From contig JBBSGP010000083.1 of the NCBI GenBank assembly GCA_038253885.1, forward strand, positions 1 through 8,958: a DNA stretch of 8,958 nt, written 5' to 3'. Within the stretch, counting starts at the first letter, position 1. Every line of letters begins with the position of its first letter. The DNA comes from JALZAQ01 sp038253885 (GTDB taxonomy: Bacteria; Gemmatimonadota; Gemmatimonadetes; Gemmatimonadales; Gemmatimonadaceae). This document shows, piece after piece, positions 1-6,671 of this stretch. The position numbers were made by a program, and so were the translations under genes. The notes below the pieces were generated by a model. That model was not told the origin of the DNA and did not search any database. It saw only the letters and a program-made list of their open reading frames with translations.

Positions 1-21
1 ACCACCTATCGAGGGAGTTGA
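1..21 (+). CDS. uraH: 5-hydroxyisourate hydrolase, C-terminal end only (partial)
   Basis: Only the last six codons and the TGA stop (19-21) lie in the window; they read T-T-Y-R-G-S. A C-terminal Tyr-Arg-Gly-Ser is the established signature of the transthyretin-related 5-hydroxyisourate hydrolases, where it forms part of the active site. The enzyme hydrolyses 5-hydroxyisourate, the direct product of urate oxidase, to OHCU. The next gene, one base after this stop, is urate oxidase, which is the expected partner and supports the call strongly despite the tiny fragment. The two genes are almost certainly co-transcribed. The rest of the gene is upstream of the window, so length and the other conserved His and Arg residues cannot be checked. 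Confidence 0.8.
   Translation, partial: TTYRGS
11..17 (+). promoter_or_regulatory. Shine-Dalgarno site for urate oxidase
   Basis: GAGGGAG lies five bases before the GTG at 23-25 and inside the last codons of the upstream hydrolase gene. It supports the GTG as the true start of urate oxidase; no ATG is available nearby in that frame. Confidence 0.7.
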
Positions 22-22
22 C

Positions 23-898
23 GTGTCGGCGACGTTAGGCCGCAACAGCTATGGCAAGTCGGGCGTACGCCTGATGAAGGTGACCCGTACTCCCGATCGG
101 CACGAGGTGCGCGACGTCACCGTCGCCATCCAGTTCGAGGGTGACTTCGAGGCGGTGCACACGAGCGGCGACAACCAGCACGTTCTTCCCACCGATACGA
201 TGAAGAACGCGGTGTATGCGCTGGCGCGGCGGCGTCCACGCGAGGAGATCGAGAGCTTCGCTCGCGCGCTGGTCGCCCATTTCTTCGTCGACAATCCTCA
301 CGTCTCCCGCATCGCCGTGGACGTCATGGAGAATGGTTGGGAGCGGATGTCCGTCGGGGGCTGGCCCCATCATCACGCGTTCATGCGGAGCGGCGAGGAA
401 AAACGCACCGCCAGCGCCCGCGGCACGCGCGACGGCGTGGCGATCGAGGCCGGGCTCGCGGACCTCGTCGTCATGAAGACGAGTGGTTCGGGCTTCAGCG
501 GGTTCATGCGCGACGGGTACACCACGCTGGCGGATACCACCGATCGGATCTTCGCGACCGACATCAGAGCCAACTGGTCGTACGGAAACGTGGATGTGTC
601 GTACGCACTCTGCCGCGCACGGGCCCGGCAGGCGCTCCTGGATGCGTTCGCCGAGCACGACAGCCACTCGGTTCAGCATACGCTCTACGCGATGGGAGAG
701 GCCGCCCTGGAGGCTGTTCCCGAGATGGTGGAGATCAGACTGACGCTTCCGAATCGACATCATCTGCTGGTCGATCTGGAGCGATTCGGCCTCGACAACC
801 AGAACGAGATCTTCGTCCCGATGGCCGAGCCGTTCGGTTTGATCGAGGGAGTGGTGCGCCGCGGAGGGGTGAGGCCGACACTATCGGTGATGCCGTAG
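23..898 (+). CDS. pucL: Urate oxidase (factor-independent uricase)
   Basis: This cofactor-free enzyme oxidises urate with O2 to 5-hydroxyisourate and H2O2. The 291-residue product matches the usual length for the family and consists of two tandem T-fold domains. Residues aligned by eye with the Aspergillus flavus active site are present: Lys12 in NSYGK, Thr57-Asp58 in LPTDTMKN, Arg175 in DRIFATD, Gln218 in SVQHT, and Asn244 and His246 in LPNRHH. The GTG start is supported by a GAGGGAG ribosome site five bases upstream and by the family-typical N terminus leading to YGKS. The gene begins one base after the 5-hydroxyisourate hydrolase stop, so the two consecutive pathway enzymes are co-expressed. 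It ends facing the - strand aldolase gene, 26 bases away. No truncation or missing catalytic residue was seen. Confidence 0.96.
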   Translation: MSATLGRNSYGKSGVRLMKVTRTPDRHEVRDVTVAIQFEGDFEAVHTSGDNQHVLPTDTMKNAVYALARRRPREEIESFARALVAHFFVDNPHVSRIAVDVMENGWERMSVGGWPHHHAFMRSGEEKRTASARGTRDGVAIEAGLADLVVMKTSGSGFSGFMRDGYTTLADTTDRIFATDIRANWSYGNVDVSYALCRARARQALLDAFAEHDSHSVQHTLYAMGEAALEAVPEMVEIRLTLPNRHHLLVDLERFGLDNQNEIFVPMAEPFGLIEGVVRRGGVRPTLSVMP

Positions 899-922
899 GC
901 GCGTTCCACCACCCCCCGCGCC
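898..922. terminator. Possible hairpin between convergent genes
   Basis: GGCGCG (898-903) and CGCGCC (917-922) form a perfect six-pair all-GC stem around a 13-base loop in the short gap between the urate oxidase stop and the aldolase stop. Position suits a two-way terminator. No T-run follows on either strand, and short GC palindromes arise often by chance in this sequence, so the call is weak. Confidence 0.25.
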
Positions 923-924
923 CG

Positions 925-2307
925 CTAGCGTTGACGGCTTTTCAGGATGCGGATGAACGACCGTCCCCGAAGCTCCTCCGCCGTGAGGCTGGTCATGGCC
1001 AGCGCCTCCGGCTCGGTGAATGCGCCGCAGTTGATGCCCCGGACGAAGTAGTTGAGCAGCCCCTGTCCGGTGGCGGCGTCGTCAAAGGTATCGCCGACCA
1101 GGGTGGCCTGGGCCGATTTCTCGACGAAATTACGCAGCCGGATCGCGGCAGCGTCAAGATTGGCCATGAAGAAACCAAAGACCGCGGCGTAGCGTGTCGG
1201 GAGCTGCGCCGGGTGAAGATCCCACCCCTGGTAGAATCCATTTATGAGTGAATTCTGCACATCGGCGTAGTGGAGTCTCCACGCGCGGTGAACGGTCGCC
1301 ACGTTCTCCGCTCGTTGTTCAGCGGTGGGATCCGGCCCCCGGTGCGGAGGCACCGGCAGAATCGCCGTGGACCCATCCGACAGCCAGACGTCCGTACCCG
1401 CAAAGACGACCTGCATCACCTCGAGCGCGTGGGCGCACGCCGGGTGCTGCATGCGCTGATGCGCGGCGGTGATGTTCACGCCGGCGGTGTAATCGTAGGT
1501 CCCGAAGTGGGCGCCGGTCATCCGTCCGCTCGCAGCGGCATGGAGAGCGGGGAGCGCGCATCGACCACCGGCATCAATGATGATCTGCGCGGTCTCCACC
1601 ATGAGCTCGAAGCGCAGCGACCGTTCGGTCAGCCCGAGCTGCGCCTCGAGCAGCTCGAGCACCGAGACGAAATATTCGACCTGTTCCGGAATCGTGACCT
1701 TGGGCAACGTCACGACGAAGCCCGGCGGGAGCACTCCACCGGTCTCTCTGGTCAGAGTCGTGAGGAAGATGTCCAGCGACCGCGTGCTGCGGTGGCGCAA
1801 TTCCTCGTTGACCGGCTTGATCCGGATTCCGAGGAACGGCGGCAGCGTCCTCTCTTGCATCCCGGTCGCCACTTCCCGGGCCGCGGCGGCGACGTGAGCA
1901 TCCTCCTCCGCGTCCCGCCGGATCCCGTAACCATCCTCGAAATCGATGCGGAAATCCTCCACCGGCTCGTGCCGCAGCTTCTCGATCACGCGCCGGTAGA
2001 CACGCTCGGAGAACCCGCCGGCGTCGGCGCCGGCGCCCGGCGGGATAGAGAGGCCGATGGCTCGAGCAAACGTCTCCGCATCGGCGGCGTTGTCCTCCAG
2101 CGACCGGAGCGCCACTGCCCCGAGCTTCCGCGCCGAATCGGCGCGGAAGAGATGACCCCCGCCGTAGACGGTATGCACGGGCTGTCGCCGCGCCGCCTCA
2201 CCGGGATGCCTCGCCGCGAATCGGGCGTTTGCCTGGAGCAGAGGCGCGGCCAGCGATTCGAGCGCCGCGGCATCCAGGGAGGTCGCCGGTGCGGAGCTGT
2301 CATCCAT
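925..2307 (-). CDS. CitE/HpcH-type aldolase-like protein in purine cluster (DUF6986-like)
   Basis: The 460-residue protein has features of the HpcH/HpaI aldolase - citrate lyase beta (CitE) TIM-barrel superfamily, the fold shared with malyl-CoA lyase and malate synthase. Visible motifs are DFEDGYG at 122-128, GIRIKP at 160-165 with candidate CoA/carboxylate-binding arginines, LPKV at 201-204, ELMVETAQ at 234-241 with Glu238 as likely Mg ligand, and HFGTYDYT at 267-274 with Asp272 as the second likely Mg ligand. At 460 residues it is much longer than a typical CitE (about 300), with roughly 140 extra residues after the barrel motifs. I recall it as the family named DUF6986, whose reaction I do not know. 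The ATG at 2307 is chosen over an upstream in-frame start because it has GGGAGGA at the right distance; it overlaps the deaminase stop by eight bases, implying translational coupling. Its place beside uricase and guanine deaminase genes suggests a role in a late purine-catabolism step, perhaps glyoxylate or ureidoglycolate chemistry; that is inference. Confidence 0.85.
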   Translation of the reverse strand: MDDSSAPATSLDAAALESLAAPLLQANARFAARHPGEAARRQPVHTVYGGGHLFRADSARKLGAVALRSLEDNAADAETFARAIGLSIPPGAGADAGGFSERVYRRVIEKLRHEPVEDFRIDFEDGYGIRRDAEEDAHVAAAAREVATGMQERTLPPFLGIRIKPVNEELRHRSTRSLDIFLTTLTRETGGVLPPGFVVTLPKVTIPEQVEYFVSVLELLEAQLGLTERSLRFELMVETAQIIIDAGGRCALPALHAAASGRMTGAHFGTYDYTAGVNITAAHQRMQHPACAHALEVMQVVFAGTDVWLSDGSTAILPVPPHRGPDPTAEQRAENVATVHRAWRLHYADVQNSLINGFYQGWDLHPAQLPTRYAAVFGFFMANLDAAAIRLRNFVEKSAQATLVGDTFDDAATGQGLLNYFVRGINCGAFTEPEALAMTSLTAEELRGRSFIRILKSRQR

Positions 2308-2881
2308 TGTAGATCCTCCCGCTCGTTCGGCGGTAGAGCTCAAGTACCTCCCGCGCCTGCGAGCGGTAGACACCGCGGGTGATGCGGATGCCGCGCTCCT
2401 CGAGGTACCGGTAGGATTCGGGGAAGACGGGGCCTTCGTCGAAGGCGAGCCGCGACGCGTCTTCCCGAGCTGCCCCGCACACCACGCTCCGCACGCCGCT
2501 CCAGAGCGTCGCGCCGAGACACATGGCGCAGGGCTCGCACGAGGTCACCAGCTCGTGGGCCGCCATACCGGGCGCCGCCAGCGTGAACGACGCCGTGCGC
2601 CGCTGGGCCATCATGAGCGCCATGATCTCCCCATGAAGAACGCAGTTGTTCAGGCGAACCACCGAATTCATGCCGATCGCGATGAGGCGCCCGCTCTCCT
2701 GCTCGAAGATCGCGGCACCGAACGGACCGCCGGTGCCCCGTTCCACGTTCGCGCGCGACACCGCGATGGCGAGGAGCATTCGCTCCTCGGGCGAGGAGAG
2801 ACGACGATCCCAATCGATCTCGTCGGACACCCAGTCGGGGTACGCGATCTCGATGGTCGGAAAGGCCGGGCGTGGCCCCAT
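2300..2881 (-). CDS. guaD: GuaD-like nucleobase deaminase (probable guanine deaminase)
   Basis: The 193-residue protein belongs to the cytidine/deoxycytidylate deaminase-like zinc fold (COG0590 type). The zinc site is plain: HGE at 83-85 (His83 ligand, Glu85 proton shuttle) and SCEPCAMC at 114-121 with Cys118 and Cys121 as ligands. Residues 44-56 carry the NVERGTGGPFGA substrate-loop motif seen in guanine and cytosine deaminases. The tail after residue 140, with AFDEGP and a Tyr-rich end, resembles GuaD more than tRNA adenosine deaminase TadA, which is also shorter. Guanine deaminase converts guanine to xanthine, the entry to urate, which fits the neighbouring uricase; substrate specificity is still inferred and another purine or cytosine is possible. 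The middle zinc-motif residue is Gly (HGE) rather than the commoner Ala (HAE), as in yeast cytosine deaminase. The ATG shares its A with the helicase stop (TGATG), there is no good ribosome site, and translation probably relies on coupling. Confidence 0.85.
   Translation of the reverse strand: MGPRPAFPTIEIAYPDWVSDEIDWDRRLSSPEERMLLAIAVSRANVERGTGGPFGAAIFEQESGRLIAIGMNSVVRLNNCVLHGEIMALMMAQRRTASFTLAAPGMAAHELVTSCEPCAMCLGATLWSGVRSVVCGAAREDASRLAFDEGPVFPESYRYLEERGIRITRGVYRSQAREVLELYRRTSGRIYNG
2314..2320 (-). promoter_or_regulatory. Shine-Dalgarno site fixing the aldolase start
   Basis: On the - strand GGGAGGA precedes the ATG at 2307 by six bases. It lies inside the final codons of the deaminase gene and favours this ATG over the longer in-frame start near 2373. 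Confidence 0.75.
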
Positions 2882-4128
2882 CAGCGTCCGCGAGCCGCCT
2901 TGCGCGCCGCCTTCTCCCTCGCGCGCGCTCGCTCGTCCGCCTTCCGGGCACGGATCTGGGCGATTCGCTCGGCGATCGGCACCTCGAAGCGCTCAGCGGT
3001 CTTCTTCTGGTAGTCGAACCCCGGGACGATCACCCGCGGCAGGCGACGCCCAATCGCCCTCTCGATCGCCTTGAGGTCGGTCTCCTCCTCGGGCGAGACG
3101 AAAGTGAAGGCATCGCCGGTCGCCTCGGCGCGCGCCGTCCGGCCAACGCGGTGGATGTAATCCTCCGGAACGTGCGGAACGTCGAAGTTCACGACGTGCC
3201 CCAACGCCTCCACGTCGATCCCCCGAGCCACGATGTCGGTCGCCACGAGAACACGGTGCTTCCCGGCCTTGAACCCTTCCAGAGCCTCCGTCCGCTGCGC
3301 CTGGGACCTATTTCCATGGATGCGCGCGGAGGAGATACGGTTCCGCTCCAGCACCTCGGCGAGGCGATTCGCCCGGTGCTTCGTGCGGGTGAAGACGATC
3401 GCGTCCCGGATCTCGTTGCGGGCCAGAAGCTCGAGAAAGAGGGCGCTCTTGAGATCCTGCGCCACCGGATAGATCGCCTGAGTGATCCCGACCGCGGGAG
3501 CGGCTTTCCGCTCCAGGTTGATCATCGCCGGCTTGTGGAGAAGCTCCCGGGTCAGCGCGACGATCGGATCCGGCATGGTGGCGGAGAAGAAGAGCGTCTG
3601 CCGCTTCGTGGGTAGATGCTTGAGCACTCGCCGGATGTCCGGGAGAAAGCCCATATCGAGCATCCGGTCCGCTTCGTCGATCACCAGCACCTCGAGCCGG
3701 TCCAGACGCGCATAGGGACTCTTGAAGTGATCGAGCAACCGTCCCGGTGTTGCCACGATGACGTCGACGCCGCTCCGGAAGGCGTGCTCCTGCGGTCCCA
3801 TGCCGACTCCGCCGAACACCGCCGCGCCGGTCACCGGTGTATGCATCGCGAGTTCTCCCAGATGCTGATCGATCTGCGCCGCCAGCTCGCGGGTCGGCGT
3901 GAGGATCAGCGCGCGCGTGGTGCCCCGCGGCTTCTCGCGCAAGCGATGGATGATGGGAAGCAGAAAGGCGGCTGTCTTGCCGCTTCCGGTCATTGCGCAG
4001 GCGAGAACGTCCCTCCCTCCCATCGCCGGAGGAATCGCCTCCTCCTGAATGGGCGTGGGTCGAGTGAAGCCGAGCTCGCGGATGCCGCGCAGGAGATCGG
4101 CATGAAGGCCAAGAGAAGAAAAGGGCAT
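2881..4128 (-). CDS. rhlE: DEAD-box ATP-dependent RNA helicase, RhlE group
   Basis: This cytoplasmic RNA helicase remodels structured RNA, for example in ribosome assembly or RNA decay. The 415-residue protein shows the full motif series in order: Q motif with Phe21 and Gln28, Walker A AMTGSGKT (45-52), PTREL (78-82), GG (106-107), TPGR (127-130), DEAD (151-154), SAT (182-184), IVFTRTK (244-250), ATDIVARGID (296-305) and HRVGRTAR (326-333). A short Lys/Arg-rich tail from about 393 to the end is typical RNA-binding decoration. The N terminus MPFSSLGL matches the RhlE pattern and fixes the start, although no convincing Shine-Dalgarno is visible. The gene is the first of the - strand unit and its stop overlaps the deaminase start by one base. 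RhlE is the best subgroup fit; CsdA, DbpA and SrmB carry distinct C-terminal domains not seen here. Confidence 0.95.
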   Translation of the reverse strand: MPFSSLGLHADLLRGIRELGFTRPTPIQEEAIPPAMGGRDVLACAMTGSGKTAAFLLPIIHRLREKPRGTTRALILTPTRELAAQIDQHLGELAMHTPVTGAAVFGGVGMGPQEHAFRSGVDVIVATPGRLLDHFKSPYARLDRLEVLVIDEADRMLDMGFLPDIRRVLKHLPTKRQTLFFSATMPDPIVALTRELLHKPAMINLERKAAPAVGITQAIYPVAQDLKSALFLELLARNEIRDAIVFTRTKHRANRLAEVLERNRISSARIHGNRSQAQRTEALEGFKAGKHRVLVATDIVARGIDVEALGHVVNFDVPHVPEDYIHRVGRTARAEATGDAFTFVSPEEETDLKAIERAIGRRLPRVIVPGFDYQKKTAERFEVPIAERIAQIRARKADERARAREKAARKAARGR

Positions 4129-4290
4129 TGTCGGGGGCAGGAGCGCCGGCGCCGTGGTCTCCGGCTGGCCGGCCGCGTATTATCGATCGAGTGGGGCACG
4201 CTCCGCGCGCCCCGCGTAGTGGGCGAAAGCTAGACGAATGGGGACGATTCGGCTACGCACGCCCGCCCTCCCACTTCCACAGGACATCCC
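4129..4290. promoter_or_regulatory. Divergent intergenic region, presumed promoters in both directions
   Basis: This 162-base gap separates the start of the helicase operon (-) from the start of the hexosaminidase operon (+), so both promoters are expected here. It is very GC-rich with small palindromes (GGCGCCGGCGCC around 4149, GGCCGGCC near 4167). The only AT-rich hexamer is TATTAT at 4178-4183, which reads ATAATA on the other strand and could be a -10 element in either direction; no convincing -35 partner stands 16-18 bases away. A GGGGC/GCCCC inverted repeat (4193-4197 with 4209-4213) follows. No specific operator can be named. Confidence 0.35.
4281..4284 (+). promoter_or_regulatory. Shine-Dalgarno site for the small CxC/HxH protein
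   Basis: AGGA stands six bases before the ATG at 4291. It is the best ribosome site in the intergenic region and supports that ATG as the start of the first gene of the + strand operon. Confidence 0.55.
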
Positions 4291-4587
4291 ATGCTGCTCG
4301 AGCGCTGCGTGGTCTCCCGCAAAACGCCGCGGGATGGAAAGCTCGAGATCACCGAGGACACGGCGACGATCATGCGTCCGCACGATCGGCTTGTGGTTGA
4401 GCTCCGCGGGACGACAGCGCCGGCCCGCGTGGACTCGATGACCTGCGGCTGCCGGGGAAGCAATGACCCTCACATCCACTACTTCCTCGAGGCAGAGCTG
4501 CTCAAGTCGCTACGTCCGGAAGCACACGTGGCGCTCGAGATGGCCGAGGCGACCGGCACCATCTCCGTCATCGAGGAGCGATCATGA
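4291..4587 (+). CDS. Small protein of unknown function with CxC and HxH motifs
   Basis: I do not recognise this 98-residue protein. Coding is supported by an AGGA ribosome site at proper spacing, strong G/C bias at third codon positions, and a four-base ATGA overlap with the next gene. The sequence has no signal peptide or membrane segment, so it is probably cytoplasmic. Its centre holds Cys52 and Cys54 (TCGCRG) followed by His61 and His63 (HIHYF), a spacing that could bind one metal ion, though there is no established family to confirm this. The first half (residues 17-50) reads as alternating short strands; residues 64-75 may form a helix. As first gene of an operon with a secreted hexosaminidase and a secreted protease it could be regulatory or a metal-sensing accessory, but function cannot be assigned. 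Confidence 0.7.
   Translation: MLLERCVVSRKTPRDGKLEITEDTATIMRPHDRLVVELRGTTAPARVDSMTCGCRGSNDPHIHYFLEAELLKSLRPEAHVALEMAEATGTISVIEERS
4573..4578 (+). promoter_or_regulatory. Shine-Dalgarno site for the GH20 gene
   Basis: GAGGAG lies five bases before the ATG at 4584, inside the last codons of the upstream small gene. It confirms this start, which leads straight into a signal peptide. Confidence 0.75.
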
Positions 4588-6671
4588 TCGGCACGCTCGA
4601 GCGATTTATCGTTCCGCTGATGGCGGTGGTGCTCATGGCGAGCCCCCGCGCGGCCGGCGGACAGACATCCGCGGTGGTTTACCCGTTGGTCCCGCGACCG
4701 CGCGAGGTCATCCGGCGTCCCGCCCAGCCTCTGGCTGACGGTGTGCGAATCGAGTCCGCGGCTCGCAGCGACACGCTGGCGGTGCGCTCGCTGGCGGAGA
4801 TGCTGCGCGAGCGCGGGATCTCCGCATCGGCTGCGGGCAGGGGGCTCACCGTACGGCTGCTGCGAAGCGACTCCCCGCAGGGGCGCGCGGCTCTGACAAC
4901 GGCCGGGCTCCGCTGGGAGGCGGCGATGCGGGAGGAGGGATACGCGCTGGTCACCGGTCAGGGGAGCGCGACGATCATCGCGTCCGCCCCCAGTGGGATC
5001 TTTTACGGCGTGCAGACCCTGGGTCAGCTCATCGACGGCCGGGGCGGATCCGCGCGACTCCGCGGCGCCGCGATCCGCGACTGGCCAGCGATGCGCTATC
5101 GCGGCTTTCACGACGACCTGTCTCGTGGCCCCGTCCCGACCCTCGAGTTTCAGAAGAAGCAGATTCGCGCCTTTGCCGCCTACAAGATCAACGTCTACTC
5201 GCCTTACTTCGAGCATACCCTGTCCTATCGCGCCAATCCGCTCGTCGCCCCCCCGGGCGGAGGGATGACGCCGGAGCAGGTGAGAGAGCTCGTGGCGTAT
5301 GCGCGTGCCTACCACATCGAGGTGATACCCGAGCAGGAGGCGTTCGGGCATCTGCATCATCTGCTCAAGTACGAGCTCTATTCTCCCCTCGGCGAAACGC
5401 CGCACGGTCACGTGCTCGCGCCGGGACAGGTCGGATCCCTCCCGCTCATCCGGCAGATGTTCGCCGAGATCGACTCGCTCTTCCCGGGGCGATTCATCCA
5501 TCTCGGCGCCGATGAAACGTTCGAGCTCGGCCGGGGCCAGACCGCCGAGCGCGTTCGCGCGGAAGGGATCGGTCCGGTCTATCTCGACTTCCTCAAGCAG
5601 ATCGAGGCCGCGCTGCGCGGGCGCGACAAGCGCTTTCTCTTCTGGGGAGACGTGGCGATGAACTCGCCCGATCTGGTGAAGACCCTTCCCAAGGACCTGA
5701 TTCCTGTCGCGTGGGACTATGACCCCGCGCCGTCCTTCGACAAGCTCATCGCTCCATTCCGGGATGCCGGAATGGAGACCTGGGTCGCACCCGGGGTTAA
5801 CAGTTGGAATCGTGTGTATCCCGACTTCGCCCTCGCACTACCCAACATCCAGGGATTCGTGCGCGACGGGCAGCGGCTGGGCGCCACCGGAGTGCTCAAT
5901 ACCTCGTGGGACGACGATGGTGAATCGCTGTTCGCTCAGACGTGGTATGGGGTGCTCTTCGGAGCGGCGGCTGGTTGGCAGCCCGGCGAGAGCTCGATCG
6001 AGGACTTCCAGCGTAGCTACGGACGGGTATTTCATGGTGACACCAGCGGCCGTGTGGACCAGGCGCAGCGCAAGCTGATGGCGTGTCACGCGCTGCTCAG
6101 AAAGGTGGGTGTGAGCGATGCGAGCGACTACATCTTCTGGCTCGATCCCTGGAGCGAAGAAGGACAGCGCATCGGCCAGAAGATTCGGCCCATCGCCAGC
6201 GACCTACGCGTCCTGGCGGAGTCGGCGATCGTCCTGCTGGCGGACGCCCGGCGGGTACCCCTCCGTGAGACGGACGCGCTCGACGCGATGGATCTCGGCG
6301 CTCGACGCATCGACCTCATCGGAATGAAGTTCCAGTTCGCCGATGAGATCGTGCAGATGTACGCCCGCGCGGCGGACAGCGTGAGCAGCTCCGCGTCGCG
6401 AGACCTGGGCGACATCACGGGGATCAATGGACGGCTCCAGGATCTGCGGGACGCGTACTCGCTCGTTCGCGATGAGTACGAGCGGCAGTGGCTGCGTGAG
6501 AACCGGCCCTACTGGCTTCACAACGTGCTGGCCCGCTTCGATCTCGCCGCTCAGCTCTGGATCTCGCGGGCGGACCGCATCGGGCAGGCGCGGCAGGTGT
6601 GGTATCGCACCAGAAAGCTGCCGCTGGCGGAGTCGGTCGGCCTGCCGGCTTCACGTCCCGCCACTCCCTGA
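4584..6671 (+). CDS. Secreted GH20-type beta-N-acetylhexosaminidase
   Basis: The 695-residue enzyme is predicted to release terminal N-acetylhexosamine (GlcNAc or GalNAc) from glycans outside the cytoplasm. Residues 1-26 form a signal peptide with a hydrophobic core (IVPLMAVVLMA) and small residues before Gln27. Residues 30-160 look like the GH20b-type alpha/beta domain, including ASAPSGIFYGVQTLGQLI (133-150). The barrel begins at the IRDWPAMRYRGFHDDLSRG region (164-182). The adjacent catalytic pair Asp310-Glu311 sits in HLGADETFELG: Glu as acid/base, Asp orienting the 2-acetamido nucleophile. His256 in EAFGH and the NTSWDDDGE segment (439-447) line the site. The canonical GH20 WHLTDDQGW element is absent; EAFGHLHHLLK resembles the hexosaminidase D branch. 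About 200 mostly helical residues follow the barrel. The start overlaps the small upstream gene (ATGA), and the stop overlaps the protease start (TGATG). Exact substrate is unknown. Confidence 0.88.
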   Translation: MIGTLERFIVPLMAVVLMASPRAAGGQTSAVVYPLVPRPREVIRRPAQPLADGVRIESAARSDTLAVRSLAEMLRERGISASAAGRGLTVRLLRSDSPQGRAALTTAGLRWEAAMREEGYALVTGQGSATIIASAPSGIFYGVQTLGQLIDGRGGSARLRGAAIRDWPAMRYRGFHDDLSRGPVPTLEFQKKQIRAFAAYKINVYSPYFEHTLSYRANPLVAPPGGGMTPEQVRELVAYARAYHIEVIPEQEAFGHLHHLLKYELYSPLGETPHGHVLAPGQVGSLPLIRQMFAEIDSLFPGRFIHLGADETFELGRGQTAERVRAEGIGPVYLDFLKQIEAALRGRDKRFLFWGDVAMNSPDLVKTLPKDLIPVAWDYDPAPSFDKLIAPFRDAGMETWVAPGVNSWNRVYPDFALALPNIQGFVRDGQRLGATGVLNTSWDDDGESLFAQTWYGVLFGAAAGWQPGESSIEDFQRSYGRVFHGDTSGRVDQAQRKLMACHALLRKVGVSDASDYIFWLDPWSEEGQRIGQKIRPIASDLRVLAESAIVLLADARRVPLRETDALDAMDLGARRIDLIGMKFQFADEIVQMYARAADSVSSSASRDLGDITGINGRLQDLRDAYSLVRDEYERQWLRENRPYWLHNVLARFDLAAQLWISRADRIGQARQVWYRTRKLPLAESVGLPASRPATP

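Noticed and set aside
35..763. 242-codon open frame on the - strand opposite urate oxidase
   Set aside because: Shadow of the uricase gene, with no recognisable domain.
337..1251. 304-codon open frame on the + strand overlapping urate oxidase and running into the aldolase gene
   Set aside because: It overlaps two real genes on different strands and is dominated by Arg, Gly and Ala as expected for an out-of-frame GC-rich reading.
2308..2373. Longer N terminus for the aldolase-like protein
   Set aside because: The extra 22 residues are Arg/Ser-rich, overlap the deaminase gene, and the downstream ATG at 2307 has a strong GGGAGGA ribosome site.
1270..2382. 370-codon open frame on the + strand opposite the aldolase gene
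   Set aside because: Arg/Gly/Pro-rich translation with no family features; the - strand protein has conserved metal-site motifs and a good ribosome site.
4149..4175. GGCGCCGGCGCC and GGCCGGCC palindromes as an operator
   Set aside because: Short GC-only palindromes are expected by chance at this base composition and no spaced, AT-containing dyad typical of a repressor site is present.
4479..5501. 340-codon open frame on the - strand opposite the hexosaminidase gene
   Set aside because: It is antisense to a clear GH20 protein, its composition is Arg/Gly-rich low-information sequence typical of GC-rich shadow frames, and no motif is recognisable.
6599..6670. Longer start (GTG at 6599) for the metalloprotease
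   Set aside because: It would place 24 residues ahead of the signal peptide and overlap the hexosaminidase gene by 73 bases; ATG at 6671 gives a normal signal peptide and a TGATG junction.
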